From contig JAANBB010000261.1 of assembly GCA_014621425.1 (NCBI GenBank), forward strand, positions 1 to 56,495: DNA of 56,495 nucleotides, given 5' to 3'. Position 1 is the first letter of the stretch. The number at the start of each line of letters is the position of its first letter. This document shows positions 22,756 to 33,487 of the stretch, piece after piece. The notes beneath the pieces are model-generated. The model did not search any database, was not told where the DNA came from, and saw only the letters and a program-made list of their open reading frames with translations. The translations under genes were made by a program, and so were the position numbers. The DNA comes from Cylindrodendrum hubeiense. Lineage: Eukaryota; Ascomycota; Sordariomycetes; Hypocreales; Nectriaceae.

Positions 22756-24497
22756 TTATAACCGCTCATGCAGCTCGACTTCCTCGGAGTTTCGCAGCTT
22801 GAAAGGTCGTCGGTACCGCCGCTTCCAGATCCATGAAACTACACCCACAGTAGAAGACATGAATAGGAGAAAAGAGACAACAAAAAAGACAAGCGTTATT
22901 GCGTATCCTACTATCATTGTCGTATTTTTGACTTCCGGGTCCCCACTCCACATGATCCCAGTGAATGCGACAGCTGCAAATATTACCACTGTCGCATAGA
23001 CAACAACTGTCAGCCAGGTGGTTAGTGCCGTGATCTTTCTGCGTTGTTTTAGACATATTTTGTATAGACATGTGTCTTCTTGCACAACTTCGTGATGTAA
23101 GGGTCGAAGGAGCTCTAAATTTGAGCCAACATCAGATCGTTCGGGCAAAGGTGTAAGCTGACTTGGGCCTGATATGCCATTCTCGCAATTTGTGTTACTA
23201 ATTCGACCGTTTCGAGCTGCCTCCGCTTTTTGCCTCTTCAGACCTGTGGTAATTGGCGTTGGTCTTACTGATTATGATGGAAACTAGAAAATCTTACCTG
23301 AGTAAAGTTCCAAGGCTGAAAGAAATGGTAGTGCGAGAAGGACGAGAGGGAGAATTTGACCAAATCCCAAAGTGAAGCTGATTGCTGTGTCTTTACCAGA
23401 CGCTCCACCCCATATTATGAAGTAGATAACTTGAACAACGCCAAATGTGGTGTAAAACAAGAGCCATATTATTTCAGCCAAAAATGATCTGCTTAGCTCC
23501 GATACCACTACGCGGAACACAAAGTTATATTGTGCTGCCTTCCCGCCTTTTGAGTGCCATTTATTGTCGTCGGTGATTTCGGAAGCCAAGTTGACTTGAT
23601 GATATATCGCCTGGGCATTGAAGTCCTCGCGAGCCTGCTCGGTTGGCCAGCCAAAAACTTCTGTGGACGTCTTGGCTACCCAGCTATCTGGTGATATCCT
23701 GAACATTGGAAAATAAAGTTCAAGCAACCTCCGAAGATAGCCACAGGTTATAAACCCGATGATGTCTAAGGTTGCAAAAAATATCGTCTGGTTATATATG
23801 TGATCGTGCCATTTCAAGGTCGGGTTCCCGTCGAACAGGTCCAAGGCGCATCGTAGGGTATAGTCGGAAGGCATAATTTGGCTTATAACCAGCTGCGGTA
23901 TCAACAATGCAATAGCGACCACCATCATAATAGCCCTTGTATTTCGTAGTCTCCTCAACTCGGTGAAGCGACTGCGAAGTACAGTCATTGCGGAAAGATG
24001 AATGACGCAAGACAGCAGAGCCAGGTTGACTGCGATGCAAAATGAGTAGGCAGAGATATCGGCGTCCAGACCTGTGACCCCATATCGGATCAAATAAATC
24101 GCAACAATCAGGGAAAGTCCTGTAAAGAGCTGTTGGTCGGCCATAGCTTGGATGAATATCTCAAACGCATCCACCCGCTCAGCAACAATGACTTCGCCGT
24201 GACTTCCTCTTGACTTTCCTAGGAAGTCGAAGAGGTTAGTTAGAAAGAAGTCGTCAACCGCATTATATCTGTCTGGACGCAACCCCCGAGTGAAATAGGC
24301 CACCAATATAACTGCGATAGTTAGAAGGGTTGAAACACCAAACGATATTAAAACCTTTGAATATAGTCAGCACACAATTGAACTTCTCTCTAGGGGAGGC
24401 AGGGGAGGCCGGGGAGGCCAAGGAGGCTCACCCCAATCCCAGTCACATCAGGATCACCAAATTGCTCCGGTAAGCATGGGTCTTCTTTGTCGGCCAT
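22756..24497 (-). CDS. Fungal multi-pass membrane protein of unknown function
   Basis: Exons on the minus strand: 24497-24432, 24354-23298 and 23243-22756, total 1611 nt, 536 residues. The N-terminus (MADKEDPCLPEQFGDPDVTGIG) leads into the first membrane helix, which spans the first splice junction. At least seven further hydrophobic segments follow, for example ISAYSFCIAVNLALLSCVI, AIMMVVAIALLIPQLVI, IIWLLFYTTFGVVQVIYF and IVGYAITLVFFVVSFLLF. The opening, with a PDVTGIGV-type motif just before the first helix, is found in many uncharacterised Pezizomycotina membrane proteins. No catalytic motif is visible, so no function is proposed. Intron 1 holds GGGAGGC repeats. The protein is intact, in contrast to the neighbouring fragment. 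Confidence 0.8.
24393..24427. repeat. GGGAGGC-type short tandem repeat inside an intron
   Basis: Four to five near-copies of GGGAGGC(C/A) lie in intron 1 of the membrane-protein gene, right against its donor site. Confidence 0.8.
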
Positions 24498-25207
24498 TTC
24501 GCGACACTAGAAAAGGCGTCAACTGAATATGAAGAGGAGACAGACACTGGGGTACACTCTGAAAGTGATGCTAATAGAGTTGGGCGCCTATCGCAGCCTC
24601 GTGCGGCTGAATAAGAGAAATATTGGCTTGGCGCATATTATTTCCAGTATTCTTTCCATCGAAAGTCTTGGAACGTGACGGCTCGCCAGAATGCAGTCAT
24701 ATGAAAGTGCAAATGTATATGGTCGCATCCACACACCACCACCGCCTCCTTGGAACGCAAACCCTCCCTTTTTGTACCAATAAGAGAATATTGATAAGTG
24801 GTACTACGAGGAAAGATGGTTGCAGAAAAGTTACATCATGTACTCTCGACATGAGCGTTTACCAATGTTCGGCATCATCAGGCTGTAGCTGCAGGGGGGT
24901 TTGTTACGACAACATTTATAGGCTGGGTAGATAAGACGAGAGGCACCGTACCTAGGGAAGCATCATCGTCAACGAACTAATTGTGCACATTCGGATACCC
25001 CTCACTTGGACATTGTGTAGGATGAGTTGGCAAAATGCTATAAAGGTCTCGAATAGAACTCGGCTTGGGCCGTAACTGTATGCGAACCTTTGAACCGAAC
25101 AGCGTCTTATTGAGCCATAATCAGACCAAGCGGCGACTACAATACATCTTCGTAAGCCCTAAAACTCCGGTACAAATGCGAACTGTGACTAACGGACAAG
25201 TGCAAAC
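24498..25207. other. Divergent upstream region of the membrane-protein and GRF genes
   Basis: About 710 bp between divergent start codons. No RNA gene, repeat or exon recognised. Confidence 0.55.
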
Positions 25208-25612
25208 ATGTTCCCAGTCGAGGCGTCACCCATGGAGACGGTGGAAACGGTAGATGCAGCACCGGCATCTGTTCCATGCTACCAATGTGGGCGTCCCCGG
25301 ACGAGATTCATCGTGTCACAGTCAAACCGCAAAGGCAACGCTGGGAGACCCTACTATAAGTGTGTCCCGTGCCGTAGATTCCTCGCTTGGGGTGATGACA
25401 GAGGCCTGAATCCTCGCCACCCCGAATGTGACTGCGGCGTCCCCAGCCGACTGCAACGGGCTGGCAGTGAGAAGAAAGTACCGGGCGGGCTGCACTACGT
25501 TTGCAGCCGGGGAGGGTGCAACTTTTACAGCCTTTGCGCCGATGGGGATGGGTATCAAGTGACAGTTGCTGATGAATTGGTAGACCAGTTGGCTGCACTC
25601 TCTCTCCTCTGA
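25208..25612 (+). CDS. Small protein with tandem GRF-like zinc fingers
   Basis: Single exon, 134 residues. The first unit has Cys24-x2-Cys27, GRPRTRFIVSQSNRKGN-AGRPYYKC and Cys52-x2-Cys55 with the Gly-Arg-Phe-like core of zf-GRF domains. A second, shorter unit uses Cys74-x-Cys76, Cys99 and Cys104 with GGLHYVCSRGGCNFYSL. In larger proteins GRF fingers bind single-stranded nucleic acid (APE2, topoisomerase 3 alpha, NEIL3). Here they are nearly the whole protein, with no nuclease or helicase domain attached. A free-standing nucleic-acid-binding role is an inference. Such small GRF proteins are common in filamentous fungi and are sometimes left by transposon-derived genes. Confidence 0.75.
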   Translation: MFPVEASPMETVETVDAAPASVPCYQCGRPRTRFIVSQSNRKGNAGRPYYKCVPCRRFLAWGDDRGLNPRHPECDCGVPSRLQRAGSEKKVPGGLHYVCSRGGCNFYSLCADGDGYQVTVADELVDQLAALSLL

Positions 25613-26024
25613 TTATAGACTAGGCCCAGGGGGTTAATGACTTGTCGAGATATGGTGACACTCTAATGGCTTCATCTGTTTGTAAATGCTCTATCCACCT
25701 ACCCTGTGCCTGTGTTTGTAATCGAGTCTGGGGTTGGGTGCTCCGCTAAAACGGCGGAGTTTGGGGCACGTACTCCGAACCTCCACCTAGATGTGAGACA
25801 GCACGAATAGGTACCTACCTAAGGTACCTATAAACCTCCAACGCTTTCTCCTCCACACCCACCCCTCCCTATACTCCCTAAACATCCCCGTATCGAGTTG
25901 CTTGGGGCTAGATACGTGGGCAATTGCTTTCTGAATATTAAATCTCTCCTTCCCCAAGGGCCCAAGGGGTCAGATCCATTCGCGCATTCTCTCAGTCATT
26001 TCAATCATCCGTCACGTCATCATC
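25613..26024. other. Intergenic region upstream of the dipeptidase
   Basis: Contains a palindromic GGTACC-rich cluster at about 25809-25830 (AGGTACCTACCTAAGGTACC), a motif type often seen in intergenic DNA of these fungi, followed by a C-rich promoter segment. No gene. Confidence 0.5.
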
Positions 26025-27642
26025 ATGGGTCGAGCGGAACCCGTTCTCCCCTTCACCAAGCCCAAGGGCAAGGTCGGAAAGGCCGGGCGCCACGCCAGCC
26101 CTTCGCCTCCCTCATCGCCCAAGTTGACGCCCCGAAAGGTCATCCTCGTCGTATTCTTGTCGCTGCTGGGTCTCAGCTTGCTGCACCGACCCGTCACTCA
26201 CTGCTATAATGGGTTCCCCAAGTATGGCCATGGCCAGGGCCTCTTGACGCCTGAGGAGCGCGCGCGTAACATCCTCGCGACCACCCCCTTGATAGGTAAG
26301 CATCAAATGCCAGCGCAAATATGAAGCCTCAGAATATGCCTGGTTAGAAAGAATCTCCCGACTGACATTTTATGACTAGACGGTCATGTCGACTTCCCCG
26401 TGTTACTACGCGTGCTCTTTGGCAACCACATCTATCATGAGAACTTCACCAAGCCCTTTCAACAAGGCGACCTCCCCGGTCATGTTGACCTCGAGCGCCT
26501 CCGCCTCGGCCAGAGCGGAGGTGCATTCTGGAGTCTCTTTGCTCCCTGCCCCGCGAATGGCACCGACTTCTCCGATGAGAACTACGCCGCGAGTAAGCTC
26601 AATCCCCTATCGCTCAAGCTGGACCAATCCGCCCAAGTGCCACTTGTACTGATCATGTCAAACCAGGTGTTCAATTTACCCTTGATCAAATAGACGTCAT
26701 GACGAGGGTGCAGGATGCCTACCCCAAAGACTTCTCTCAGAAAGTCAACAGCGCCAACGCTGTGGAGGCCTTTAAGCAGGGCAAGTTGATATCCCCTCTT
26801 GGCATCGAGGGCCTGCACCAGATTGGCAATTCGGTCACCAACCTCCGCAAGTTCTATGAACTCGGCGCCCGCTATGCTACCCTTACTCATAACTGCCATA
26901 ACAAGTTTGCCGATGCCGCGATTTTGGAGAGCCCCACGCGTAAGGCCGAGCCACTCTGGGGCGGTGTCAGTCCTCTTGGCCGTCGTGTAATTCATGAGAT
27001 GAATCGCATCGGTATGATCGTTGATCTCTCCCACGTCAGGTTTGTTCATCTTGTCTCACACCCAAGGGCCATACACTAACCTTTGTCTCCGTCCCTAGTG
27101 AGGATACGATGCTGGACGTTCTTGGCAACAAAAGCGACTGGGCCGGATCCAAGGCACCCATCATCTTCTCTCATAGCTCCGCCTATAGCATCTGCCCTCA
27201 TCCGCGCAACGTTAAGGACCACGTCCTCCAGCTCGTCAAGGAGCGCAACTCCATCGTCATGGTCAACATCGCTCCCGACTTCATCTCCTGCGTTGATGCC
27301 GGCAACGAAAACGGCCTTCCTGACTTTGTCCCTGCCAACTCGACGCTGGCTCATGCCGCTCGACACATCCTCCACATCGGCAACCTCATCGGCTATGATC
27401 ACGTCGGCATTGGCACTGACTTTGATGGCATCCCGTCCGTGCCCGAGGGACTGGAGGATGTTTCCAAGTACCCCGACCTGGTGGCCGAGCTGCTGAGACA
27501 TGGTGTAAGCAACGAGGACGCAGCCAAGGTGGTTGGCGGAAACGTCCTACGGGTGTGGAAGGATGTGGATGCGGTGGCTGCTCAATTGCAGGCGGATGGA
27601 GAACTACCCATGGAGGACGAACTGAAGCCGCTAGGGTTTTAG
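26025..27642 (+). CDS. Membrane dipeptidase, peptidase family M19
   Basis: Exons 26025-26295, 26380-26592, 26667-27039 and 27099-27642, total 1401 nt, 466 residues. A Lys/Pro-rich cytosolic N-terminus is followed by one hydrophobic segment at about residues 38-54 (VILVVFLSLLGLSLL), so a signal anchor is likely. The M19 fold starts with the first zinc-ligand motif DGHVDFP (His93, Asp95), then FWSLFAPCP, YATLTHNCHN, the second-site region GMIVDLSHVSEDTM, IIFSHSSAY and the family block HVGIGTDFDGIPSVP. All expected metal-binding blocks are present. The enzyme cleaves dipeptides, classically also dehydropeptides. Membrane orientation (extracellular or vacuolar lumen) is inferred from the anchor. 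Introns have clear branch sites (ACTAAC before exon 4). Confidence 0.93.
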
Positions 27643-27872
27643 GCAGGTCGGGATTTGAGAGAATCTGTTTAGATAATTGTCGCGTTTGACACGCTGCGAT
27701 GTAGAGTTTATTCGTCTCATCGTACATTGTATACACACATCTTATACAACAGGAAGCATTGGCTTTACTTCCTCGACTGGCTTTGCCCGTGATAACCACC
27801 ACTTGATGGATGCTTCTAGATTTGGTGCAATCCCAGTAGTGACATCTTCCATTCCCAAGCGCAAGCTCACGT

Positions 27873-28382
27873 TTAACCTCTCCGCTCGATCCTGTTGAGC
27901 TTGTTCGCCGTCGCCGTCTGTGTCCTCGTCCGCTGTCCACGCACCGGCAGACCCATGGCGTGTCGTCGACCACGATACGTGCCCATATCCTTTAATCTGC
28001 GAATATTCTCCTGGACGAGTCGGCGAGCATCGGTTTCGAGCGTCATCTGCGACAGTTCTGCAGTGAGGGATGTGACGGTTCTGGGAGCGAGGGAGCCGAC
28101 TTTGGCGAGCTTGTGGATGGAGTGCTTGGCCATGATTCGTGCGGAAGTAGTCGAACCGAGCGCGTAGAACGACTCGAGGGCTTTCTAGAGGCGAGGAAGA
28201 CACATTGTGTGAGAACGCTGTCGCGGGCGGAACAGATCGTGGGAGAATGGGCTTGTCGATGGGAGGCTAGCTTACCTTGACCAACTTGTGCTCGCCGAAG
28301 TTGACACCGAGAATGAACACCTGGAGGAGAGTCAGTCAGAGTCTAGGGTTCAGCGGGGGCGCAATTGGCGCAGACGTACCAT
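27873..28382 (-). CDS. SWS2: Mitochondrial small-subunit ribosomal protein uS13m
   Basis: Exons on the minus strand: 28382-28380 (the ATG alone), 28320-28276 and 28184-27873, total 360 nt, 119 residues. The spliced N-terminus [20 protein letters not shown] is the expected S13 start. The body carries the S13 helix-two-turn-helix region ([20 protein letters not shown]) and the C-terminal RNA-binding signature [28 protein letters not shown]13 sits in the head of the small subunit and contacts the P-site tRNA. The length and loss of the bacterial lysine tail fit the fungal mitochondrial form. The start codon forms its own coding exon, followed at once by donor GTACGT. It is divergent from cyclophilin B across about 440 bp. 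Confidence 0.93.
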
Positions 28383-28820
28383 TTTGACGGATTTCTCGTG
28401 GGTATCACAGTCGCATGCTTCGGATCTCGAATTCGATGCGGCGGCTCAAAGATGGACGAAGTGCAAAAGATGGGCTGTCCCGGGAAAACCGGGGTTAAAC
28501 TTGGTCATTCCCACCATCACATGGAGCGACCAGGGTGTCTGGCTAGCTGGCTGACCCTGAGCTCAGCGGTGAGAGACACTAACTGTAGCACAGCTTCAGC
28601 GCATGCAGCGGGGTCACAGCTCTGAAACCAGCCTGAAGCTCCCCCCAGGCACATTCCCTAGCTGTCTAGGCCTGTGCAGAGCCAATTGCGCAAGCGGCCA
28701 GCCATATCGTATAAGTGTCCCCATCCCACCTTGGCCGCCGCCTCACCCTCCTTTCCTCTCTTCTCCTCCACATCACCATTGTTGCCGCATCTTCCCCGAT
28801 CCGCAGCAGAAACCGCAATC
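28383..28820. promoter_or_regulatory. Divergent promoter region, uS13m / cyclophilin B
   Basis: 438 bp between two outward-facing start codons. A pyrimidine-rich tract precedes the cyclophilin ATG. No individual factor site is claimed. Confidence 0.55.
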
Positions 28821-29416
28821 ATGTTCAACCTCCGCCGACTCTTCGTCTCGGCCGCCCTCCTCTTCGGAATCGGCCTGGTCTTCTTCACCCAGACCGCCGA
28901 GGCCACCAAGGGCCCCAAGATCACCCACAAGGTCTACTTCGACATCGAGCAGGATGGTGCGCCCCTCGGTCGCATCGTCTTTGGCCTCTACGGCAAGACC
29001 GTCCCCAGGACCGCTGAGAACTTCCGTGCCCTCGCCACCGGCGAGAAGGGCTACGGCTATGAGGGGTCTACCTTCCACCGCGTCATCAAGGAGTTCATGA
29101 TCCAGGGTGGTGACTTCACCAAGGGTGACGGCACTGGCGGCAAGTCGAGTATGTTCTGATCCCCGTCGCCCTGGCAGTTTCTTTTAGAATCCAATTAAAC
29201 TGACGTTACTCCCCTGCGCAGTCTACGGCGAACGCTTCGAGGACGAGAACTTCAAGCTCCGCCACTCCAAGAAGGGCCTCCTCTCCATGGCCAACGCTGG
29301 CAAGGACACCAACGGCTCCCAGTTCTTCATCACCACCATCATCACCTCGTGAGCATACCCCATCCGTTCGCCATACATGAAACATTGGAGCTTGGCAACT
29401 GACAATATGAATTAGG

Positions 29417-29452
<36 letters not shown>

Positions 29453-29822
29453 ATTGAGGGTTACGAGGTTGTCGAGAAGGTTGAGCTGACCAAGACTGCT
29501 GGTGGCGACAAGCCCGCCACCCCCATCAAGATTGCCAAGAGCGGCGAGCTCGAGGTCCCCCCTGAAGGTATCCACGTCGAGCTCTAAACAGCACAGCACC
29601 GCGCCTCAATGCTTCCTCCTCATCTTGCCCGCCCCAAGCTGATTCATGTGTCGCCACATTGCAGGCCTTGACGGCGAAGCAGCATGGGCTGACTCAGTTT
29701 CCATCGAGGAGACCGGCGGCGGCTGGTCCCTATTCCAAAAGGCATCGCTCTTTGTCATTTTCGGCGGCGTTGTTTTCCTTGGTTTCCGCGCCAGCAAGAA
29801 CTTCCACCCTGGCCGCTTTTAG
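28821..29822 (+). CDS. cypB: ER cyclophilin B (peptidyl-prolyl isomerase) with two possible C-termini
   Basis: Exons 28821-29148, 29222-29348 and 29416 onward. Signal peptide at residues 1-28 (hydrophobic [12 protein letters not shown]), then a full cyclophilin domain with the active-site set [15 protein letters not shown] (Arg87, Phe92, Gln95) and the Trp of [10 protein letters not shown]. Read without further splicing, exon 3 stops at 29587, giving 208 residues ending in HVEL, a KDEL-like ER retrieval signal. If an intron at 29568-29664 is removed (donor GTATCC, branch CTGAT, acceptor TTGCAG), the frame continues to 29822. That gives 254 residues with an acidic linker and a hydrophobic helix (about 226-243, [15 protein letters not shown]) before [11 protein letters not shown]. 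Both forms are in frame. Cyclophilin B assists folding in the secretory pathway. Confidence 0.93.
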
Positions 29823-30202
29823 GAGACTCCAGGTTGGAGAGATCGTTGGAGGAGACAATATAAGAACCCACGTACCAGTGGATTTGCGACACCGCGCTTG
29901 CCTTTCGCATCCAGTACCGCCCCAACTACTCCTGTGCATGACGCCAGATGACTGTGACATGCGTCAAGCTCTCGTATTCATCCAATTTCTCTCCATTTCC
30001 CCACGTTGCCGCGTGTTCTTGATGGCTCTGTCCCGACCCTTGGCCTGAATTCCCACTCACCAACATCCCTGTCACGTGGAGCCGGCGACCTCTGGTGGCC
30101 AGCGCCTCAACACCCCCCGCTGAAAAAAAAAGCTGTAAGTTCGTAGCGGCACAACTCTGCGCAACTCTTCAACCAGAACCCTCCCCATATTCACTTGCCG
30201 CC
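29823..30202. other. Intergenic region, cyclophilin B to TRM112
   Basis: 380 bp holding the cyclophilin 3' end and the TRM112 promoter, with a nine-base A run at 30123-30131. No gene. Confidence 0.55.
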
Positions 30203-30727
30203 ATGAAGATCCTCAGCATCAACTTCCTCAGCTGTGCCATCAAGGCCTGCAAGAGCTCCTCCGACTCGTTCCCGCTCCACGCCAAGGACGCCGAGCTCGT
30301 CCAGGATGAGATTGAGCTGAACCCCGACATGATCATCAACGTCTTGCCCCGCCTCGACTGGGCCGCCCTGCGCACAACGTCTTCTGAGGTAAGTATCTAG
30401 TAAACCCCATCACTGGAAAGAAGGGCCGTATTTATGCCACCGTGTCCTTTCCCCGGCCCTTCTCGTGATGGTATAGTTGAGTGTGAGAGCGTGTCTCTAA
30501 CTTGATATGTGTCTTTTTGCACTCAATAGCTTGGCTTCCCGCAACTGCCTGAGCAGCCCCCCACGCCTTTCGAATTGAAGGCCGACGAGACGTTGCTCAA
30601 GGACCTGCACCACCTGCTTCTCGAGACTCAGATCTCCGAGGGCAAGCTGGTGTGTGGCAACTGCGGGCACGAGTACGCCATCAAGGAGGGTATCGCCAAC
30701 TTCCTTCTGCCGAGCCACTTGGTGTGA
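30203..30727 (+). CDS. TRM112: Multifunctional methyltransferase activator TRM112
   Basis: Exons 30203-30388 and 30530-30727, 384 nt, 127 residues. The protein begins MKILSINFLSCAIKACKSSS. Cys11 and Cys16 together with Cys104 and Cys107 (LVCGNCGHEYAIKEGI) form the zinc site known from yeast Trm112. The C-terminal IANFLLPSHLV block contacts partner methyltransferases. Trm112 is the obligate partner of the Trm9, Trm11, Mtq2 and Bud23 methyltransferases, linking tRNA, rRNA and release-factor methylation. Length and all zinc ligands are as expected. The ATG sits in a GCCGCCATG context. Confidence 0.95.
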
Positions 30728-31183
30728 GGGGTTATGCACGTACGGGATCGCTATGTTACGCATGAGAAAAGAACGCACCGAGAACAGAACCTAGACGCAA
30801 GAAATGAAGGAATTGGAAGGCAGGGATGTCCATGCAACGCGTCATGAGAGGATGCCGCATCAAGGAAGACGGCATAGGCGGGGATGGTGACACATTGGAG
30901 TCTGGCGTTGAACTATTTATTACAGCCTCGATTCATGCATGATTGGATGGAATAACCCGTTGATCAGATCCAAGGCCCAGTGAGGCTTCGTGATTGGGAA
31001 TACGTCCTTACAATTCTGCTTCTACCCTGCCGCCGCCGCAAACGTGCCGATACTGATCCTCCCTTCGTTCAAGACACACCAAAGAAACCCAAAAACTCCG
31101 TATCTGATGTACAATACCATCCCCGTGGGAGGCGACGTCCATGACAGCAACTTCCACAATCCGTAGCTACATGATTGAGCAAA
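30728..31183. other. Convergent 3' region, TRM112 / BIG1
   Basis: 456 bp where two genes end. No exon, repeat or RNA gene recognised. Confidence 0.55.
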
Positions 31184-32182
31184 TTACTGCTGCTTCTTCT
31201 GAGCAGCGGGGCCCATCTCCTTGTCGAAGGCACCGTAAGACACCTCGAGGCTGGCGAGGGCCTTGAGGCCAACGAACAGGATCGAGAACAGGACGATCGC
31301 GGTAATGATAGCCATGAAGATGCCTGGAATAGGTGTTAGCACGGGGGTTTTCAGCTCTACAAGCGGGTAGTACTTACCAGGAGTGAAGAACTGGTACTTC
31401 TCGAACAAGGGGCGGGTGTCACGCTCCGTTCCGTTGTCTCGTCGCATGGGCGAGCTGCTGAGATCCCGCTTGAGGTCCATGCGCAGGCGGTCGTCGAACT
31501 CGGGCTGGTAGGTCTGCTCGCCGGGGGTGCCGACAAACAGGATAGTGTAGGAGTCGCTGGACTTGAGCTCATCGATGCTCTTGGAGAGGAGTTCGTCTGC
31601 ATCTTGGTTAATTCATGAGCCATGGATGATGTTCAGAGAGGACCACTCACCACTGTCAGCCAGGGAGCCAGCCCGGTCAGAGGTCAGAGGGGGGAGAGTG
31701 AGCTCTTCGACAGTGATCTCCTGGTTCTTCTGAGCGCAAGCCGTCTTGACAAACGAGGCCAAGCCAGCGTTGGTCAGGTCGCCAACAACCTCAGAAACGA
31801 TGAACTTGTCCTGGATGCGCGAGTCGCTGACAGCCTGGCAGAGATGGGGCATCGCGCAGCCGCTGGACGCGGAGCCACCGAGCTCGACGGAATTGATACC
31901 CGGCTGGGAGACGAACAAGTATCGGCTGCTCGGGCATGCTGAGAGGATGGCCTTGGCATCTGCAATCGCGCCGGAGCTCGTCTGGATCTGGTTGGGGGTG
32001 GAAGCGCCGGGGAATCTAGATGGACGTCAATCAGAGGGAGCTTCTTCAAATGCAAGCCCAGAGAGGCCAGGGGAGGGCGCGTCGTACGCAGAGGTGGAAA
32101 GCAGAATCAAAGGAGAGGAATCCGAAAAGGCGGCTGAGGGCGCGGCGAGCGCCAGAGCGCCGGCAAGAATCTGGAGACGCAT
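31184..32182 (-). CDS. BIG1: BIG1-like ER membrane protein (V-ATPase/cell-wall assembly)
   Basis: Exons on the minus strand: 32182-32088, 32015-31651, 31596-31378 and 31323-31184, total 819 nt, 272 residues. A signal peptide (MRLQILAGALALAAPSAAF) is followed by a lumenal domain (SSPLILLSTSAFPG, YLFVSQPGINSVELGG, IVSEVVGDLTNAGL) and one C-terminal membrane helix (GIFMAIITAIVLFSILFVGL) with a short cytosolic tail. This architecture matches BIG1 and the VOA1/ATP6AP1 family. BIG1 is an ER protein needed for beta-1,6-glucan, and its relatives assist V-ATPase Vo assembly. All three splice junctions give conserved-looking joins, for example STSA|FPGA and FFTP|GIFM. It is divergent from RRP17. Confidence 0.85.
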
Positions 32183-32491
32183 AGCTGATGAGGAGCGATT
32201 GATTGTCCGCTTCGTGTCTGCCTGTCTGTTCCAGCTTGTGACGGGAGTCGAAGGTATGGGAGCTGATACAGCAACGCAGCAGGCCTTACGTAACCACTCC
32301 GTTAGATGCAACACACCGTTTCATGCACACCTCGGTGAACGGTCCCCGTCGGCGTCCCTGCGGAAACTTTGCGACGGTGGAATCCCAGCCGCCGTCTTTC
32401 TACAGAACAAAACGAACAACCAATTTTTATTTTCCCCCGCCCGCAACTTTTGACGTCAACGCGAAAGGCCTACCGGCTGCCCGACGCCATC
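32183..32491. promoter_or_regulatory. Divergent promoter region, BIG1 / RRP17
   Basis: 309 bp between outward-facing start codons; necessarily a shared or back-to-back promoter region. No specific binding site is claimed. Confidence 0.55.
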
Positions 32492-33196
32492 ATGTTCGCC
32501 AAACCCAGGCCCAAGAAGAGCGTTCTGCCACCACACAACAAGAAGCGAAAAGCTACCTACGCAGTTGAAGAAATCAATTTCGACAATGAGGCGCGCCAGG
32601 AATTCCTCACAGGCTTCCACAAGCGCAAGCAGGAGCGAATTAAGAACGCACAGCAGGAAGCTGCTAAACGGGCTCGCATGGAAAAAATCGCATTGAGGAA
32701 ACAGGTAAATTCTCTGCAATGCAATGCAATGCAATCCCCTCCAATTGCGACAAGATGCTAAGACAAGTGACACCAGTCTCGAGAAGACCGCCGTCGCGAA
32801 GTGGAGGACCATGTCAGCACCGTGAACAGACTGCTGCAGGAGTCGGAGGCTGCCGGAGGCGTCGAGAAGGATTCAGACGAGTCTGCCGACGAGTGGGACG
32901 GCTTTCCCGACCAACCGGATCTCGACATCGTGGACCACGAGGAGGAGTACATTGACGAGGATCGATACACAACAGTCACAGTTGAATCTGTGTCAGTGTC
33001 GCGAGACGGCCTGTATAAGCCAGAGGTTGTCGAGAAGAAAGACGACGACGAAGACGACAAAAAGGGCACAGAGGAGGCTGACAAGGAGGACTCAAGGCCG
33101 GAGCGACCCAAGAAGAAGAAGAAGAAATTCCGCTACGAAACTAAAATCGAGAGGCAGTTGACGGAAAGGAAGCGCAAAATGAAGAGCAGGTCATGA
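32492..33196 (+). CDS. RRP17: Ribosome biogenesis protein RRP17 / Nop25 family
   Basis: Exons 32492-32704 and 32777-33196, 633 nt, 210 residues. The N-terminal block VEEINFDNEARQEFLTGFHK RKQERIKNAQQEAAKRARME is the core of the nucleolar protein 12 / RRP17 family, proposed 5' exonucleases in pre-60S maturation. An acidic middle part (DEDRYTTVTVESVSVSRDGL) precedes a strongly basic C-terminus (KKKKKKFRYETKIERQLTERKRK) that should serve as nucleolar localisation signal. Length is normal for fungal members. The 72-bp intron contains a short TGCAA repeat. It converges with tropomyosin. Confidence 0.9.
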
Positions 33197-33487
33197 AGTC
33201 GGAACTAGCCATAGCTAGACCTGCGAAGAACACATGATGGACGCAAGCGAGCACAACGAATGCGGACAGGATTTACAAAAGATACCCTTGAGAAAGCCAG
33301 CGTCAATCAATCAGCTAGTAGAAACGTAACATACGGCTGCCCCATTCGCTCGTCTGGCAACATTCTGAAACCAAGCCCTTGCAACCGAAGGCAACAACCA
33401 GACATGCCGGCCTGGTTCGCCCACGGCTGCCTGGGAACCAGCCAGGAGCCATCAGGCATCCGATGCGTGCAGTGCGCGACAATCTTC
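33197..33487. other. Convergent 3' region, RRP17 / tropomyosin
   Basis: 291 bp of 3' flanking sequence shared by the two genes. Nothing else seen. Confidence 0.5.
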
